A stretch of 60,593 bases of DNA from Pseudomonas brassicacearum subsp. neoaurantiaca (GCF_013608025.1 NZ_VDLV01000016.1:41306-101898); one strand, 5' to 3'. Shown: positions 33,896 to 44,013, numbered from the stretch's first letter. Numbers and translations: made by a program. Notes: generated by a model not told the origin, from the letters alone.

Positions 33896-36274
33896 TTATT
33901 GATGCTCCGGAATGTCGGCCAACTTCAAAGCGGTGCCGCTACGGCCATTGATTCTCAAGGCTCTCCCATCCGCAACCTTCAAGGACACCTCAAGCAGCTC
34001 CCACGCCGGACGAAAATCTCCCGTTCTAGCGATCATCAAATCGATGAAGTCCACGCCATATTCAACGGTCCATCGGATCACCAGGCAGTTTCCGTTTTTC
34101 CAGTCATGACTGATGCCGTCATCTTCAAACAACACGCCGCTGGAGGTGCCTGAAGGTGCAGAAAAAATCACCAGCTCGCGACGCCGATCAAGGGAGGGAT
34201 CGTTAAGCTTGTGGCATTCACCGGTCGGTATCGCCGCGCCCCCTCGCACCAACAAGGGCAAACGTTCCAACGGCGCATCCAGGGAAACGTATTGGCCGCC
34301 TTCGTACCAGCCGCCGGTATGCCAGTCGCACCATCCCGTCGCATTCAGGGGCAGCCACACCTCGCGCTCGCGTGCGCCCTCCTCTACCACGCTGGCGACA
34401 AGAACATCTTGACCGAGAAGAAACTCGTCGTTCTCCTTGAACGTCTGAGGGTCATGCTCGTGGTCAAGAAACGTAGGTCGCAGAATGGGTTCATCTTCGT
34501 GACTGGCTTGCCACAGCAAGGTGTAGAAATAAGGCATCAACCTGTATCTGAGCCTGATCGCATCACGGACCGCATCGGTGACCGAAGGATGCATCCATGG
34601 CTCATTGACCGTGCCATCGTCGTTCCAGGAGTGAATGGTGAAGCGCGGATGCATCACGCCATTCTGGACCCAACGGGCAAACAGCTCAGGGTCCGGTTTA
34701 TTACCGGAGAACCCACCAACATCGTGGCCCACGTTGTACAACCCCGACAGGCTCATGCCCAGGCCCATGCGGGTGTTGTAGCGAAGCGTCTTCCAGTTGG
34801 TCCGGTTATCACCGCTCCAGGTCTGGACATAGCGCTGCATGCCGGCACAACCCGAGCGTGAAATGAGGTAGGGCCGCTCTGATGGTGAAAATCGCTGTTG
34901 TGCCTCTAAAGAGGCTCTCATCATCAGCAATGCCATGACGGGCCGGATATGTTTGATCGCTATCTCGCGCCCGAAGCCGTGGCAGCGCGCCTCACCGTCC
35001 CACACCTCGAACTCGTTGTTATCGTTCCACGTGCATTCAATGCCCAACTTCAACAGCTGTGATGTGACATTTGATTGCCACCAACTGACCGTTTCCGGGT
35101 TGGTGAAGTCCAGATGAGAGCCCTCATCGTCCCAGAAGACCGACCGTTCCGGCACGTCGTGCTCAGAATCCCCAATAAACATCTTTTGCTTGGCGACCTC
35201 GGCATAGCGCGGGTGGTCCTGCAGCAGACATGGCTTTATGTTGGCGATCAGTCTGACGCCGGCATCACGGTAGGCCTGGGCAAGCGCCTTGGGGTCCGGG
35301 ACCTTTTCACGGTTCCAATTGAACACATAGCGTTTTTCGCCAATGGAGGTGTAGCCGGATGACAATTGAAATGAGTCACAGGGAATATCGTGCTGACGGC
35401 ACAGGTCGAGAAACTCCAGCAACTGCTCCTGGGCATTTTCGGCATCGGTGTAGCGCATGGTCGAGCCGCTGTAGCCCAGGCTCCATTTAGGCAAAAACAA
35501 GGTGCGTCCGGTCAGGCGCACGAAAGCCTTCGTTACATCCAGTACGCGCGGGCCTGCAAATACCCAGTAGTCAAGGTCACCGGCATCCGCTTTGTACCGA
35601 CGATAGGGCCGGTGATAGTTATCCAGCTCGTTACCCAGATCAAACAGGCTGGTGTTCAGGTTGTCATAAAAGATCCCGAAGCTGGCGTGCGCCTGATGCG
35701 TGATGACAAAGGGAATATGCTTGTACAGCGGGTCGGTGCTCGCAGCGTCATAACCCATTGCATCCAGGTTACGCATTTCAAAACGTTTGCCGGCGCGATT
35801 CAAATCGCCGGTTTTTTCGCCGAGCCCGTAATAGCGATGTTCAGGCGCGCGCAGTTGGTAGTGCTCCAGGCCTTCACCATGAGCGTCGAGCGAATAGGCA
35901 CCGGTGGGCCGATCCGAGACCAACGGCCTCCAGTCCTGGCCATCATGGTATTCCCACTGCAACCACAGCGGTTGATGCACCGTGATGCGTAGTTTTTTGG
36001 TCGTGAGTACCAATCGGTCCTGAAATTCTTCGACCCGGTAGGTGGGCAAAGAGAAATCCGCCAACGACTCGCGGGCCCGACCCTCCCAGGCAACGTCCTC
36101 CCGCGGCGCAATGCTCCAGGTCCGATCCAGTGCCAACGCGCCAGCACGCATGAGCAGGACACGCGCCAAACCATCTTCGAGGATATGGATTCTGAAGAGA
36201 TGCCGGCCTTCGACCAGAAGCTCGATGTAGCCTTTTTCCTGGGCCTGTAATTTCCAGACTTTGAGTGACTTCAT
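33896..36274 (-). CDS. glycoside hydrolase family 31 protein
   Basis: Cytoplasmic (no signal peptide) alpha-glycosidase of 792 aa. An N-terminal beta-sandwich with GLGEKTGDLNRAGKRFEMRN precedes the catalytic barrel. The nucleophile Asp lies in ECTWNDNNEFEVWDG (the WXDXNE motif of GH31) and the acid/base Asp in TWSGDNRTNWKTL. FLPKWSLGYSGSTMRYTD and IPCDSFQLSSGYTS are further family marks. It overlaps the transporter gene by 4 bp. Substrate could be an alpha-glucoside, xyloside or galactoside; the sequence alone does not say. Base composition looks somewhat lower in GC than the neighbours. Confidence 0.93.
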   Translation of the reverse strand: MKSLKVWKLQAQEKGYIELLVEGRHLFRIHILEDGLARVLLMRAGALALDRTWSIAPREDVAWEGRARESLADFSLPTYRVEEFQDRLVLTTKKLRITVHQPLWLQWEYHDGQDWRPLVSDRPTGAYSLDAHGEGLEHYQLRAPEHRYYGLGEKTGDLNRAGKRFEMRNLDAMGYDAASTDPLYKHIPFVITHQAHASFGIFYDNLNTSLFDLGNELDNYHRPYRRYKADAGDLDYWVFAGPRVLDVTKAFVRLTGRTLFLPKWSLGYSGSTMRYTDAENAQEQLLEFLDLCRQHDIPCDSFQLSSGYTSIGEKRYVFNWNREKVPDPKALAQAYRDAGVRLIANIKPCLLQDHPRYAEVAKQKMFIGDSEHDVPERSVFWDDEGSHLDFTNPETVSWWQSNVTSQLLKLGIECTWNDNNEFEVWDGEARCHGFGREIAIKHIRPVMALLMMRASLEAQQRFSPSERPYLISRSGCAGMQRYVQTWSGDNRTNWKTLRYNTRMGLGMSLSGLYNVGHDVGGFSGNKPDPELFARWVQNGVMHPRFTIHSWNDDGTVNEPWMHPSVTDAVRDAIRLRYRLMPYFYTLLWQASHEDEPILRPTFLDHEHDPQTFKENDEFLLGQDVLVASVVEEGAREREVWLPLNATGWCDWHTGGWYEGGQYVSLDAPLERLPLLVRGGAAIPTGECHKLNDPSLDRRRELVIFSAPSGTSSGVLFEDDGISHDWKNGNCLVIRWTVEYGVDFIDLMIARTGDFRPAWELLEVSLKVADGRALRINGRSGTALKLADIPEHQ

Positions 36275-37587
36275 TGTGCACGCACCGCTTTAGGTTTGGA
36301 CGCTCTGTCGGCGATAAACAAAATCATGAAAAACGCACCTATAAAATCAAAGAGCCCCATCGCAATGAACAACGGGTTGAACCCTATCTTGTCCACGCTG
36401 ACACCGATGATCAGCGAGAAAATGAAGCTGGCAATCCAGGCACATGAGCCTCGCATTCCGTTCACAGTCGCCAACTCATCCCGGTCAAACGTTTCGACGA
36501 CCAGTGCACTCAACATGCAAGAAATAACCTGGTGGCCAAAACCGCCAAGTGAAATAAGCGCAATCGCAACGTAGGGGTCTTTCACTTGAGTCATCACGGC
36601 TAATGAAAACATCAGGAATGCGCCGGTGATTGAACTGGCGACTATCGAGTTCACCCGGGTGCATTTGAAAAAACGATGGTAAGCGCGTGACAGATACCCG
36701 CTGGCAACACTGCCCAGATCCGCCGCCAGAAACGGAACCCAGGCAAACAGTACGATTTGCTTGAGGTCCATTCCTCTTTCGTTGGCCAGATACAGCGGCA
36801 CCCAAAAACTCATGACGGCCCATGCCGGTTCCGCCATGAAGGCGGGAAGCGCGATGCCGTAAAATCGCTTGTCTCGACCAATCTTTTTCAACGCTTTGAA
36901 AAACGGCATTTGCTGGCCGATTTTTTCGCCGTCTTGTTGGATGTGCTGCAACTCATCGGGTGATAAGCGTGGATGGATACTGGGGGCGTAATAGAGCCAT
37001 CCCCAGACAGCGGCCCATATCAGGCCGATCCCCCCGGAAATCAGAAATGCGCCCTGCCAGCCCAGGGACACATGAGCCACATAGATGATCGGAGGGGCGA
37101 GCATCGCCCCCAGAGAAAAGCCAACCCCCGCCCAGCCCGCCGCAACAGGTCGTTCCTTTTTTGGAAACCAGTCCCCTATCGCCTTGGCATTGGCAGGTGT
37201 CGCCGCTGCCTCCGAAGCGCCCATGAAAAAACGCAGGATTGCCAGATGGACCCAACTCGCTGCCCCGGCATGAAGCAGGCACATCACTGACCATACGACG
37301 GCGCATATCACGAAACCGAGCTTGAGCCCGATCGCATCGATCAGCCAGCCGCAGATGGGCTGGAAAACGGTGTAGGCAAGTTGAAACGAGGCGACCACCC
37401 ACGAGTACTGTTCAGTCGACATGCTGAACGTGGTCTTTAGTTCCGGCGCCAAGATGCCCAAGGAATTGCGGGTTATATAGTTGACGGTGACGCCGAGCAA
37501 AAACAGGGACAGCATCCACCAACGCAGATGCGGGATGAATTTTAGCTTGGCCGAAAGTCGAGCATTGCGTTCGATATCGATAGTCAT
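36271..37587 (-). CDS. MFS transporter, ACS (hexuronate/galactonate-like) family
   Basis: Twelve-helix inner-membrane transporter of 438 aa. The first helix region reads WMLSLFLLGVTVNYITRNSL, typical of the anion:cation symporters, and helix 4-5 has RFFMGASEAAATPANAKAIG. The ATG at 37587 is chosen over a TTG one codon earlier. It is co-transcribed with the GH31 gene (4-bp overlap), so it probably imports the glycoside that GH31 cleaves. The direct regulator is likely the divergent LacI protein. Confidence 0.92.
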   Translation of the reverse strand: MTIDIERNARLSAKLKFIPHLRWWMLSLFLLGVTVNYITRNSLGILAPELKTTFSMSTEQYSWVVASFQLAYTVFQPICGWLIDAIGLKLGFVICAVVWSVMCLLHAGAASWVHLAILRFFMGASEAAATPANAKAIGDWFPKKERPVAAGWAGVGFSLGAMLAPPIIYVAHVSLGWQGAFLISGGIGLIWAAVWGWLYYAPSIHPRLSPDELQHIQQDGEKIGQQMPFFKALKKIGRDKRFYGIALPAFMAEPAWAVMSFWVPLYLANERGMDLKQIVLFAWVPFLAADLGSVASGYLSRAYHRFFKCTRVNSIVASSITGAFLMFSLAVMTQVKDPYVAIALISLGGFGHQVISCMLSALVVETFDRDELATVNGMRGSCAWIASFIFSLIIGVSVDKIGFNPLFIAMGLFDFIGAFFMILFIADRASKPKAVRAQ

Positions 37588-37680
37588 CAATTCTTCGCCT
37601 GTCGCCGGATTCTCCGGCGTGTTGTTTTTATTTGAGGCTTGAACGCTATGGCACTGCTCATGGCTCGTACAGAAGCAAGC

Positions 37681-37696
37681 ATGTATGGATTTACAT
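37681..37696. promoter_or_regulatory. candidate LacI-type operator, upstream copy
   Basis: ATGTA-TGGATT-TACAT, perfect 5-bp arms, in the 211-bp divergent gap between the transporter and lacI-type genes. Shares TTTACAT with the second site at 37758. Confidence 0.35.
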
Positions 37697-37757
37697 TCCT
37701 CTCCAGCGCAGCTCGGCAGAAACCCAAGGACGCTAGGATTGGTGGCCCTTTTCTGCT

Positions 37758-37773
37758 ATGAAAGCCTTTACAT
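37758..37773. promoter_or_regulatory. candidate LacI-type operator, downstream copy
   Basis: ATGAAAGCCTTTACAT, an imperfect dyad (10 of 16) that ends with the same TTTACAT as the site 77 bp upstream. It lies 25 bp before the regulator's ATG, fitting autoregulation. Confidence 0.3.
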
Positions 37774-37798
37774 AAATTGTCTCAATGGATAAGCCGCG

Positions 37799-38866
37799 AT
37801 GGGGAAATTACGCATTGCTGAAATCGCGGCACAGACGGGCCTGTCCACCGCGACGGTGTCGCGGGTGCTTGCAGGCAAATCGAATACCCGCCCGGCCACG
37901 AGAGAAAAAGTGTTGGCGGCGGCTCGTCAGCAGGGCGTGATGGAAGACCTCGCCAAGGGTCGTTTCCTGCTCAACGGGCTGACCATCTTCGCGCCCTCGC
38001 GGGCCTTCAACGTACGCGCCGATATCTTCTACTACAAAGTTATCCAGGGCATCACGCAGGCGGTCGCGCAACATGATGTTCGAGTCCGCTACTGCGAGCT
38101 TGAAGAGGTCGACAGCGACGCCTTGCTGTTCTTGGAAAAGATGAACCAGAAGGACACCGGTGCGGCGATCCTGATTGGTATTGATGATCCGCACATACAC
38201 CAACTGGCGGCCGACCTCAGCAAGCCGACGGTACTGATCAACTGCATTGATCGCAGCATGCGCCTACCTTCGATATCGCCCGATCACTTTTTAATCGGTC
38301 ATTATTCGATCAATTATCTGTTTCAAATGGGCCACCGAAATGTCCTGACGCTCCAGTGCCTCAGGCGGTACACGATGGATCTGCGGATACGTGGAATTCG
38401 TGATGCGTGGAAGGAGCAAAACCTCGAGTTCGTCGAAGCAAAACACCTGATGGTTGCCGAAGGTTTCGGCAGTGCTGAATCTGAAGCGCGGGTCACGGCC
38501 TTCCTGGAAAACTGCGCACCTGATGACCGTCCGACTGCGATCCTGGCCGGGGGTGACTTCATGGCAGCCGGAGCCGTTAAAGCGCTACAGAAGGCTGGTT
38601 TGAGGGTTCCCCAGGATGTTTCAGTGATGAGCATGGACGGCTTCAACCTGGCCGACATCAACGATATACCGCTTACCGCCCTTCACGTGCCCCGCGACGA
38701 ACTGGGCGCAGAAGCGATCAGGGTCTTGAGGCAGCAGCTTTTCGAACCTCGATCGCCTTGTGGCAATCTTCTTCTCGGTGGCCAACTCATCACCGGCAGC
38801 TCAGTACGGCGCATCAAGCACAGCGCCAGGCAGACGCCGGTCTATCAGAAGATTATTTATGACTGA
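37799..38866 (+). CDS. LacI-family transcriptional regulator
   Basis: Regulator of 355 aa. The helix-turn-helix is clear (LRIAEIAAQTGLSTATVSRVLAGKS within residues 3-28, then NTRPATREKVLAAARQQG). The periplasmic-binding-protein-like sensor runs from about residue 60 (LTIFAPSRAFNV) to the end, with DVSVMSMDGFNLADI and FEPRSPCGNLLLGG typical of the family. The hinge is unusual: the normal Tyr-Xaa-Pro-Asn..Ala-Arg helix is replaced by VMEDLAKGRFLLNG. It is divergent from the transporter/GH31 operon and is presumably its sugar-responsive repressor. Confidence 0.92.
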   Translation: MGKLRIAEIAAQTGLSTATVSRVLAGKSNTRPATREKVLAAARQQGVMEDLAKGRFLLNGLTIFAPSRAFNVRADIFYYKVIQGITQAVAQHDVRVRYCELEEVDSDALLFLEKMNQKDTGAAILIGIDDPHIHQLAADLSKPTVLINCIDRSMRLPSISPDHFLIGHYSINYLFQMGHRNVLTLQCLRRYTMDLRIRGIRDAWKEQNLEFVEAKHLMVAEGFGSAESEARVTAFLENCAPDDRPTAILAGGDFMAAGAVKALQKAGLRVPQDVSVMSMDGFNLADINDIPLTALHVPRDELGAEAIRVLRQQLFEPRSPCGNLLLGGQLITGSSVRRIKHSARQTPVYQKIIYD

Positions 38867-38891
38867 TTGATTCGCGGTTTTGCACAGAGCG

Positions 38892-38929
38892 AAAAAACCC
38901 TCCTGGCTTTGCAGCGAAGAGGGTTTTTT
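38892..38929. terminator. bidirectional Rho-independent terminator
   Basis: AAAAAACCCTC and GAGGGTTTTTT around a 16-base loop, between the convergent stops of the lacI-type gene and ssb. Confidence 0.9.
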
Positions 38930-38984
38930 ATCGAACTTGAAGTGTCAGTGAGTGAGGAGCCTCATCGACTGATACCACTGAATC

Positions 38985-39500
38985 CTAGAACGGAATATCG
39001 TCATCAAAGCTGTCGAAATCCGGAGCCGGCTGCGGCGCGGCTTGCTGCGGAGCCGGGCGCTCGCGTTGTGCCTGTGGCGCCGACTGCGGACGAGGGGCTT
39101 GCGGGCGTGGAGCCGACTGCTGGTAGTTGTTGCCACCCTGCTGCTGGTCGCCTTGCGGACGGCCACCGAGCAACTGCATGGTGCCTTGCATGTCGACGAT
39201 GATTTCAGTGGTGTAGCGCTTGATGCCGTCTTTTTCCCACTCGCGGGTCTGCAGCTTGCCTTCGATGTAGACCTGCGAACCCTTGCGCAGGTATTCGCCG
39301 GCAATCTCAGCCACTTTGCCGAACATCGACACGCGGTGCCATTCGGTCTTCTCGACCTTCTGGCCGGTTTGCTTGTCGGTCCATTGTTCGCTGGTCGCCA
39401 GGCTCAGGTTGGTCACGGCGTTGCCGTTAGGCAGGTAGCGAACTTCTGGATCCTGGCCGCAAGTACCGACCAATATGACTTTGTTAACCCCACGGGCCAT
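38985..39500 (-). CDS. ssb: single-stranded DNA-binding protein
   Basis: 171 aa. The OB fold covers residues 1 to about 110 ([53 protein letters not shown]). A Gln/Pro-rich disordered linker follows, ending in the acidic tip [11 protein letters not shown] that recruits repair and replication partners. It lies 9 bp after the MFS gene at 39510, as in PAO1 (PA4232-PA4233). Confidence 0.97.
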   Translation of the reverse strand: MARGVNKVILVGTCGQDPEVRYLPNGNAVTNLSLATSEQWTDKQTGQKVEKTEWHRVSMFGKVAEIAGEYLRKGSQVYIEGKLQTREWEKDGIKRYTTEIIVDMQGTMQLLGGRPQGDQQQGGNNYQQSAPRPQAPRPQSAPQAQRERPAPQQAAPQPAPDFDSFDDDIPF

Positions 39501-39509
39501 AACGTTCTC

Positions 39510-40907
39510 CTAGGCTTCGCACGCTGCCGGGGCCGGGTTGTTCACCAGGCGCTCGAGCGTCGCACGATCCAATAATTCGGTGTCCAGTTTGATATACACG
39601 GCCGCCTCGTCGGCGACCACCACTGCATCGGTTACTCCCACGACGGCCCTGAGGCGCTCGGCCAGGCCTGCTTCGCGGATGGCTTCGGGCGACAACGGCA
39701 AGCGCAGGCTCGTCACATACGGAGGTTCGCGCATGGTAACAGCAAAGGCCAACCAAAGTGCAGCCAGCGCGGCACATCCCAGGAACACAACCGACAAACC
39801 GCCATGCTGGAACAACCAGCCGCCGAGGATGCCGCCCAGTGCCGAACCGAGGAACTGGCTGGTGGAATAAACCCCCATCGCCGTGCCCTTGCCGCCCGCC
39901 GGAGAAACCTTGCTGATCAACGACGGCAGCGACGCCTCCAGCAGATTGAACGCAGTGAAGAACACTACCGTGCCGATCACCAAGGCCCGCAGGCTGTCGC
40001 CGAACTGCCAGAAGAATAGCTCAGTGAGCATGAGCGTCACGACGGCACCGAGTAAAACTCGTTTCATTTTGCGTCGCTTCTCGCCATAGATGATGAACGG
40101 GATCATGGCGAAGAACGAGATCAGCAATGCCGTCAGGTAGACCCACCAGTGCTGCTCTTTAGGCAGGCCGGCCTTTTCAACCAGCGCCAGCGGCAGGGCC
40201 ACGAAGCTGGACATCAGCATGGCATGGAGCACGAAGATGCCCAGGTCCAGGCGCAGCAGGTCAGGATGCTTGAGCGTCGGCACCAGCGCTTGGCGGGCCA
40301 CCCCGGATTCGCGATGCTGCAACGGCCCGGTAGAACGCGGCACGATGAACGCGACGATCAGCACACCCACCAACGCCATGGCCCCGGTCGCGAGGAACAG
40401 GCCCGACAAACCGAAAGCCCGCGTCAACAACGGTCCTACAACCATCGCGACAGCGAACGACAGACCAATCGTCATGCCGATCATCGCCATGGCTTTTGTC
40501 CGATGCTGTTCGCGGGTCAGGTCTGACAGCAATGCCATGACGGCGGCCGAAATAGCACCCGCACCTTGTAGGATCCGTCCGGCGATCACACCCCAGATCG
40601 AGTCTGCGTTGGCCGCCAGCACACTGCCGAGGGCGAACACGATCAGCCCCAGGTAAATGACGGGGCGTCGACCGATACGGTCGGAAATGATCCCGAAAGG
40701 GATCTGGAAAATGGCCTGGGTCAGGCCGTAGGCGCCGATCGCCAACCCGATGAGGGCCGGGGTCGCGCCCGCCAGGTCCATGCCATAGGTCGCCAGTACC
40801 GGCAACACCATGAACATGCCCAGCATGCGAAAGGCGAACACCAGGGCCAGGCCGCTTGCCGCGCGGGTCTCGCCGCTACTCATGCGTTCGCTGTGGGGAT
40901 CGTGCAT
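39510..40907 (-). CDS. MFS transporter (YajR-like, PA4233 type)
   Basis: Twelve-helix drug-proton-antiporter-like transporter of 465 aa. ALVFAFRMLGMFMVLPVLA is helix 1, and GIISDRIGRRPVIYLGL is the conserved loop 2-3 motif A. After helix 12 there is a cytosolic domain of about 70 residues (LPLSPEAIREAGLAERLRAV; AAVYIKLDTELLDRATL) like the ferredoxin-like domain of YajR. The substrate is unknown. Located between ssb and uvrA, divergent from uvrA by 169 bp. Confidence 0.9.
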   Translation of the reverse strand: MHDPHSERMSSGETRAASGLALVFAFRMLGMFMVLPVLATYGMDLAGATPALIGLAIGAYGLTQAIFQIPFGIISDRIGRRPVIYLGLIVFALGSVLAANADSIWGVIAGRILQGAGAISAAVMALLSDLTREQHRTKAMAMIGMTIGLSFAVAMVVGPLLTRAFGLSGLFLATGAMALVGVLIVAFIVPRSTGPLQHRESGVARQALVPTLKHPDLLRLDLGIFVLHAMLMSSFVALPLALVEKAGLPKEQHWWVYLTALLISFFAMIPFIIYGEKRRKMKRVLLGAVVTLMLTELFFWQFGDSLRALVIGTVVFFTAFNLLEASLPSLISKVSPAGGKGTAMGVYSTSQFLGSALGGILGGWLFQHGGLSVVFLGCAALAALWLAFAVTMREPPYVTSLRLPLSPEAIREAGLAERLRAVVGVTDAVVVADEAAVYIKLDTELLDRATLERLVNNPAPAACEA

Positions 40908-41009
40908 GGAAAAACCTCGTGTGAACCGGCGGGGATTCTACCAGTCCCATCGATTGAGGGGGTATATGGCGACCGTTTGCCGCGCAGTCTTCATGTATGG
41001 CACTTGATA

Positions 41010-41025
41010 GTGTGTATCCATCCAG
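41010..41025. promoter_or_regulatory. candidate LexA-like site before uvrA
   Basis: On the minus strand CTGGATGGATACACAC matches an idealised LexA box (CTGTATATATATACAG) at 11 of 16 positions. It lies 52 bp before the uvrA start. The weak right half makes this tentative; uvrA is LexA controlled in many gammaproteobacteria. Confidence 0.25.
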
Positions 41026-41076
41026 TATTTACCCGTATACTCCTACGTTTTCGACGCCCGCCGAGCGAGGCCACTT

Positions 41077-43911
41077 TTGGACAAGATCCTGATTCGTGGG
41101 GCCCGTACCCACAACCTGAAGAACATCGACCTGACCCTGCCACGGGACAAGCTGATCGTCATCACCGGCCTGTCCGGATCCGGTAAATCATCGCTGGCTT
41201 TCGACACCTTGTACGCCGAAGGCCAGCGACGCTATGTCGAATCGCTGTCGGCCTACGCGCGGCAGTTCCTGTCGATGATGGAAAAACCCGACGTCGATAC
41301 CATCGAAGGCCTGTCGCCGGCGATCTCCATCGAACAGAAGTCCACTTCCCACAACCCACGGTCGACAGTCGGCACGATCACCGAGATCTACGACTACCTT
41401 CGCCTGCTCTATGCACGGGTCGGTGTTCCCCGCTGCCCCGACCATGACATCCCGCTGGAAGCCCAGACCGTCAGCCAGATGGTCGACCTCGTGCTGGCCC
41501 AGCCCGAAGGCAGCAAGCTGATGCTCCTGGCGCCGGTCATCCGCGAGCGCAAGGGCGAGCACCTGATGGTCTTCGAAGAGCTGCGCGCCCAAGGGTTCGT
41601 TCGTGCGCGGGTCAACGGCAAACTGTGCGAGCTCGACGAACTGCCGAAGCTGGATAAACAGAAAAAGCACTCGATCGATGTGGTGGTGGATCGTTTCAAG
41701 GTCCGCGCTGACTTGCAGCAACGCCTGGCCGAATCCTTCGAGACAGCGCTGAAGCTGGCCGACGGCATCGCCCTGGTGGCGCCGATGGACGACGAGCCTG
41801 GCGAGGAGATGATCTTTTCCGCACGCTTCGCCTGCCCGATCTGCGGCCACGCGATCAGCGAGCTGGAGCCCAAGCTGTTCTCCTTCAACAACCCGGCCGG
41901 CGCCTGCCCGACCTGCGACGGCCTGGGGGTCAAGCAGTTCTTCGACACCAAACGCCTGGTCAATGGCGAACTGACCCTGGCCGAAGGCGCGATTCGTGGC
42001 TGGGACAGGCGCAACGTCTATTACTTCCAGATGCTTGGCTCGCTGGCCGCCCACTACAAGTTCAGCCTGGACAAGCCGTTCAGTGAGCTGCCCGCCGACC
42101 AGCAGAAATTCATCCTGCACGGCAGCGGCTCGCAGAATGTCGACTTTAAATACCTGAACGATCGTGGCGATATCGTCAAGCGCTCGCACCCGTTCGAAGG
42201 CATCGTGCCCAACCTGGAGCGGCGTTACCGCGAGACTGAGTCGGCCAGCGTGCGCGAAGAACTGGCCAAGTTCCTCAGCACCCAACCCTGCCCCGATTGC
42301 CGTGGCACGCGCTTGCGTCGTGAAGCTCGGCACGTCTGGGTCGGCGAGAAGACGCTGCCGGCGGTGACCAGCCTGCCAATCGGCGACGCCACCGATTATT
42401 TCGGCGGCTTGAAGCTCACCGGTCGCCGCGGCGAAATCGCCGACAAGATCCTCAAGGAAATCCGTGAACGCCTGCAGTTCCTGGTGAACGTCGGCTTGGA
42501 TTACCTGACCCTCGATCGCAGCGCGGATACCTTGTCCGGCGGCGAAGCCCAGCGGATCCGTCTTGCCAGCCAGATCGGCGCCGGCCTGGTGGGCGTGATG
42601 TACATCCTCGACGAACCGTCCATCGGCCTGCACCAGCGGGATAACGACCGCCTGCTCGGGACCCTGAAACATCTGCGAGACATCGGCAACACGGTGATCG
42701 TGGTGGAGCACGACGAAGACGCCATTCGCCTGGCCGACTACGTGGTGGACATCGGCCCGGGCGCGGGCGTCCACGGTGGGCACATCGTCGCCCAGGGCAC
42801 GGCCGCCGAGGTCATGGCGCACCCCGACTCACTGACAGGCAAATACCTGTCGGGCCGGGTAAAGATCAAGGTTCCGGCCAAGCGCACGCCACGCAACAAG
42901 AAATTGTCGCTGACCCTCAAAGGCGCTCGCGGCAATAACCTGCGCAACGTCGATTTGGAGATCCCGATTGGCCTGCTCACCTGCGTCACCGGTGTTTCGG
43001 GTTCCGGCAAGTCGACGCTGATCAACAACACCCTGTTTCCCCTCAGCGCCACCGCCCTGAATGGCGCGACGACCCTGGAAGCCGCCGCTCACGACAGCAT
43101 CAAGGGCCTGGAGCACCTGGACAAGGTCGTCGACATCGACCAAAGCCCGATTGGTCGGACGCCGCGCTCCAACCCAGCGACCTACACCGGGTTGTTCACC
43201 CCGATCCGCGAATTGTTTGCCGGCGTACCGGAATCCCGCTCACGGGGTTACGGCCCGGGGCGCTTCTCGTTCAACGTCAAGGGTGGACGCTGCGAAGCCT
43301 GCCAGGGCGATGGCCTGATCAAGGTGGAAATGCACTTCCTGCCCGACATCTACGTGCCGTGCGATGTATGCAAGAGCAAGCGTTACAACCGCGAGACCTT
43401 GGAGATCAAGTACAAGGGCAAGAACATCCACGAAACCCTGGAGATGACCATTGAAGAGGCCCGGGTGTTCTTCGACGCGGTGCCGGCTTTGGCGCGCAAG
43501 CTCCAGACGTTGATGGATGTGGGGCTGTCATACATCAAGCTCGGACAGTCGGCGACGACCTTGTCCGGTGGCGAGGCGCAGCGGGTCAAGCTGTCGCGCG
43601 AACTGTCCAAGCGCGACACCGGCAAGACGCTGTATATCCTCGATGAGCCGACCACCGGTTTGCACTTCGCCGATATCCAGCAGTTGCTCGACGTACTGCA
43701 CCGTCTTCGCGACCACGGCAATACCGTCGTGGTGATCGAGCACAACCTGGACGTGATCAAGACTGCTGACTGGCTGGTGGATCTTGGCCCGGAAGGCGGT
43801 TCCAAGGGCGGCCAGATCATTGCCGTCGGCACGCCGGAACAGGTGGCCGAGATGAAGCAGTCCCACACCGGTTACTACCTCAAGCCATTGCTGGAACGTG
43901 ATCGGGACTGA
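41077..43911 (+). CDS. uvrA: excinuclease ABC subunit A
   Basis: Damage-recognition ATPase of nucleotide excision repair, 944 aa. Two ABC modules are complete: Walker [20 protein letters not shown] and [14 protein letters not shown]; signatures [14 protein letters not shown] and [15 protein letters not shown]; Walker [15 protein letters not shown] and [14 protein letters not shown]. Zinc modules [14 protein letters not shown] and [14 protein letters not shown] are present. The start codon is TTG at 41077 ([19 protein letters not shown]) with GAGG 6 nt upstream; no ATG fits. Confidence 0.98.
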   Translation: MDKILIRGARTHNLKNIDLTLPRDKLIVITGLSGSGKSSLAFDTLYAEGQRRYVESLSAYARQFLSMMEKPDVDTIEGLSPAISIEQKSTSHNPRSTVGTITEIYDYLRLLYARVGVPRCPDHDIPLEAQTVSQMVDLVLAQPEGSKLMLLAPVIRERKGEHLMVFEELRAQGFVRARVNGKLCELDELPKLDKQKKHSIDVVVDRFKVRADLQQRLAESFETALKLADGIALVAPMDDEPGEEMIFSARFACPICGHAISELEPKLFSFNNPAGACPTCDGLGVKQFFDTKRLVNGELTLAEGAIRGWDRRNVYYFQMLGSLAAHYKFSLDKPFSELPADQQKFILHGSGSQNVDFKYLNDRGDIVKRSHPFEGIVPNLERRYRETESASVREELAKFLSTQPCPDCRGTRLRREARHVWVGEKTLPAVTSLPIGDATDYFGGLKLTGRRGEIADKILKEIRERLQFLVNVGLDYLTLDRSADTLSGGEAQRIRLASQIGAGLVGVMYILDEPSIGLHQRDNDRLLGTLKHLRDIGNTVIVVEHDEDAIRLADYVVDIGPGAGVHGGHIVAQGTAAEVMAHPDSLTGKYLSGRVKIKVPAKRTPRNKKLSLTLKGARGNNLRNVDLEIPIGLLTCVTGVSGSGKSTLINNTLFPLSATALNGATTLEAAAHDSIKGLEHLDKVVDIDQSPIGRTPRSNPATYTGLFTPIRELFAGVPESRSRGYGPGRFSFNVKGGRCEACQGDGLIKVEMHFLPDIYVPCDVCKSKRYNRETLEIKYKGKNIHETLEMTIEEARVFFDAVPALARKLQTLMDVGLSYIKLGQSATTLSGGEAQRVKLSRELSKRDTGKTLYILDEPTTGLHFADIQQLLDVLHRLRDHGNTVVVIEHNLDVIKTADWLVDLGPEGGSKGGQIIAVGTPEQVAEMKQSHTGYYLKPLLERDRD

Positions 43912-43927
43912 TTCCTTCCCTGGCATG

Positions 43928-43969
43928 AAAAAGCCCCTGTCATCTCATCGATGCCAGGGGCTTTTGTTT
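43928..43969. terminator. bidirectional Rho-independent terminator
   Basis: AAAAGCCCCTG and CAGGGGCTTTT around a 15-base loop, after uvrA and facing the bacterioferritin gene. Confidence 0.88.
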
Positions 43970-43978
43970 GTTTCCCTA

Positions 43979-44004
43979 TGAGAGCGGGCTTGCTTGCTCT
44001 CACA
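43979..44004. repeat. degenerate REP remnant, family A
   Basis: TGAGAGCGGGCTTGCTTGCT, then CTCACA, is a worn, single copy related to the family A core. It is the only REP-like sequence I see right of 31500. Confidence 0.5.
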
Positions 44005-44013
44005 ATCACTGAA

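Noticed and set aside
41188..42822. A 544-codon open frame antisense to uvrA
   Set aside because: Shadow of uvrA; composition and lack of motifs fit a non-coding frame.
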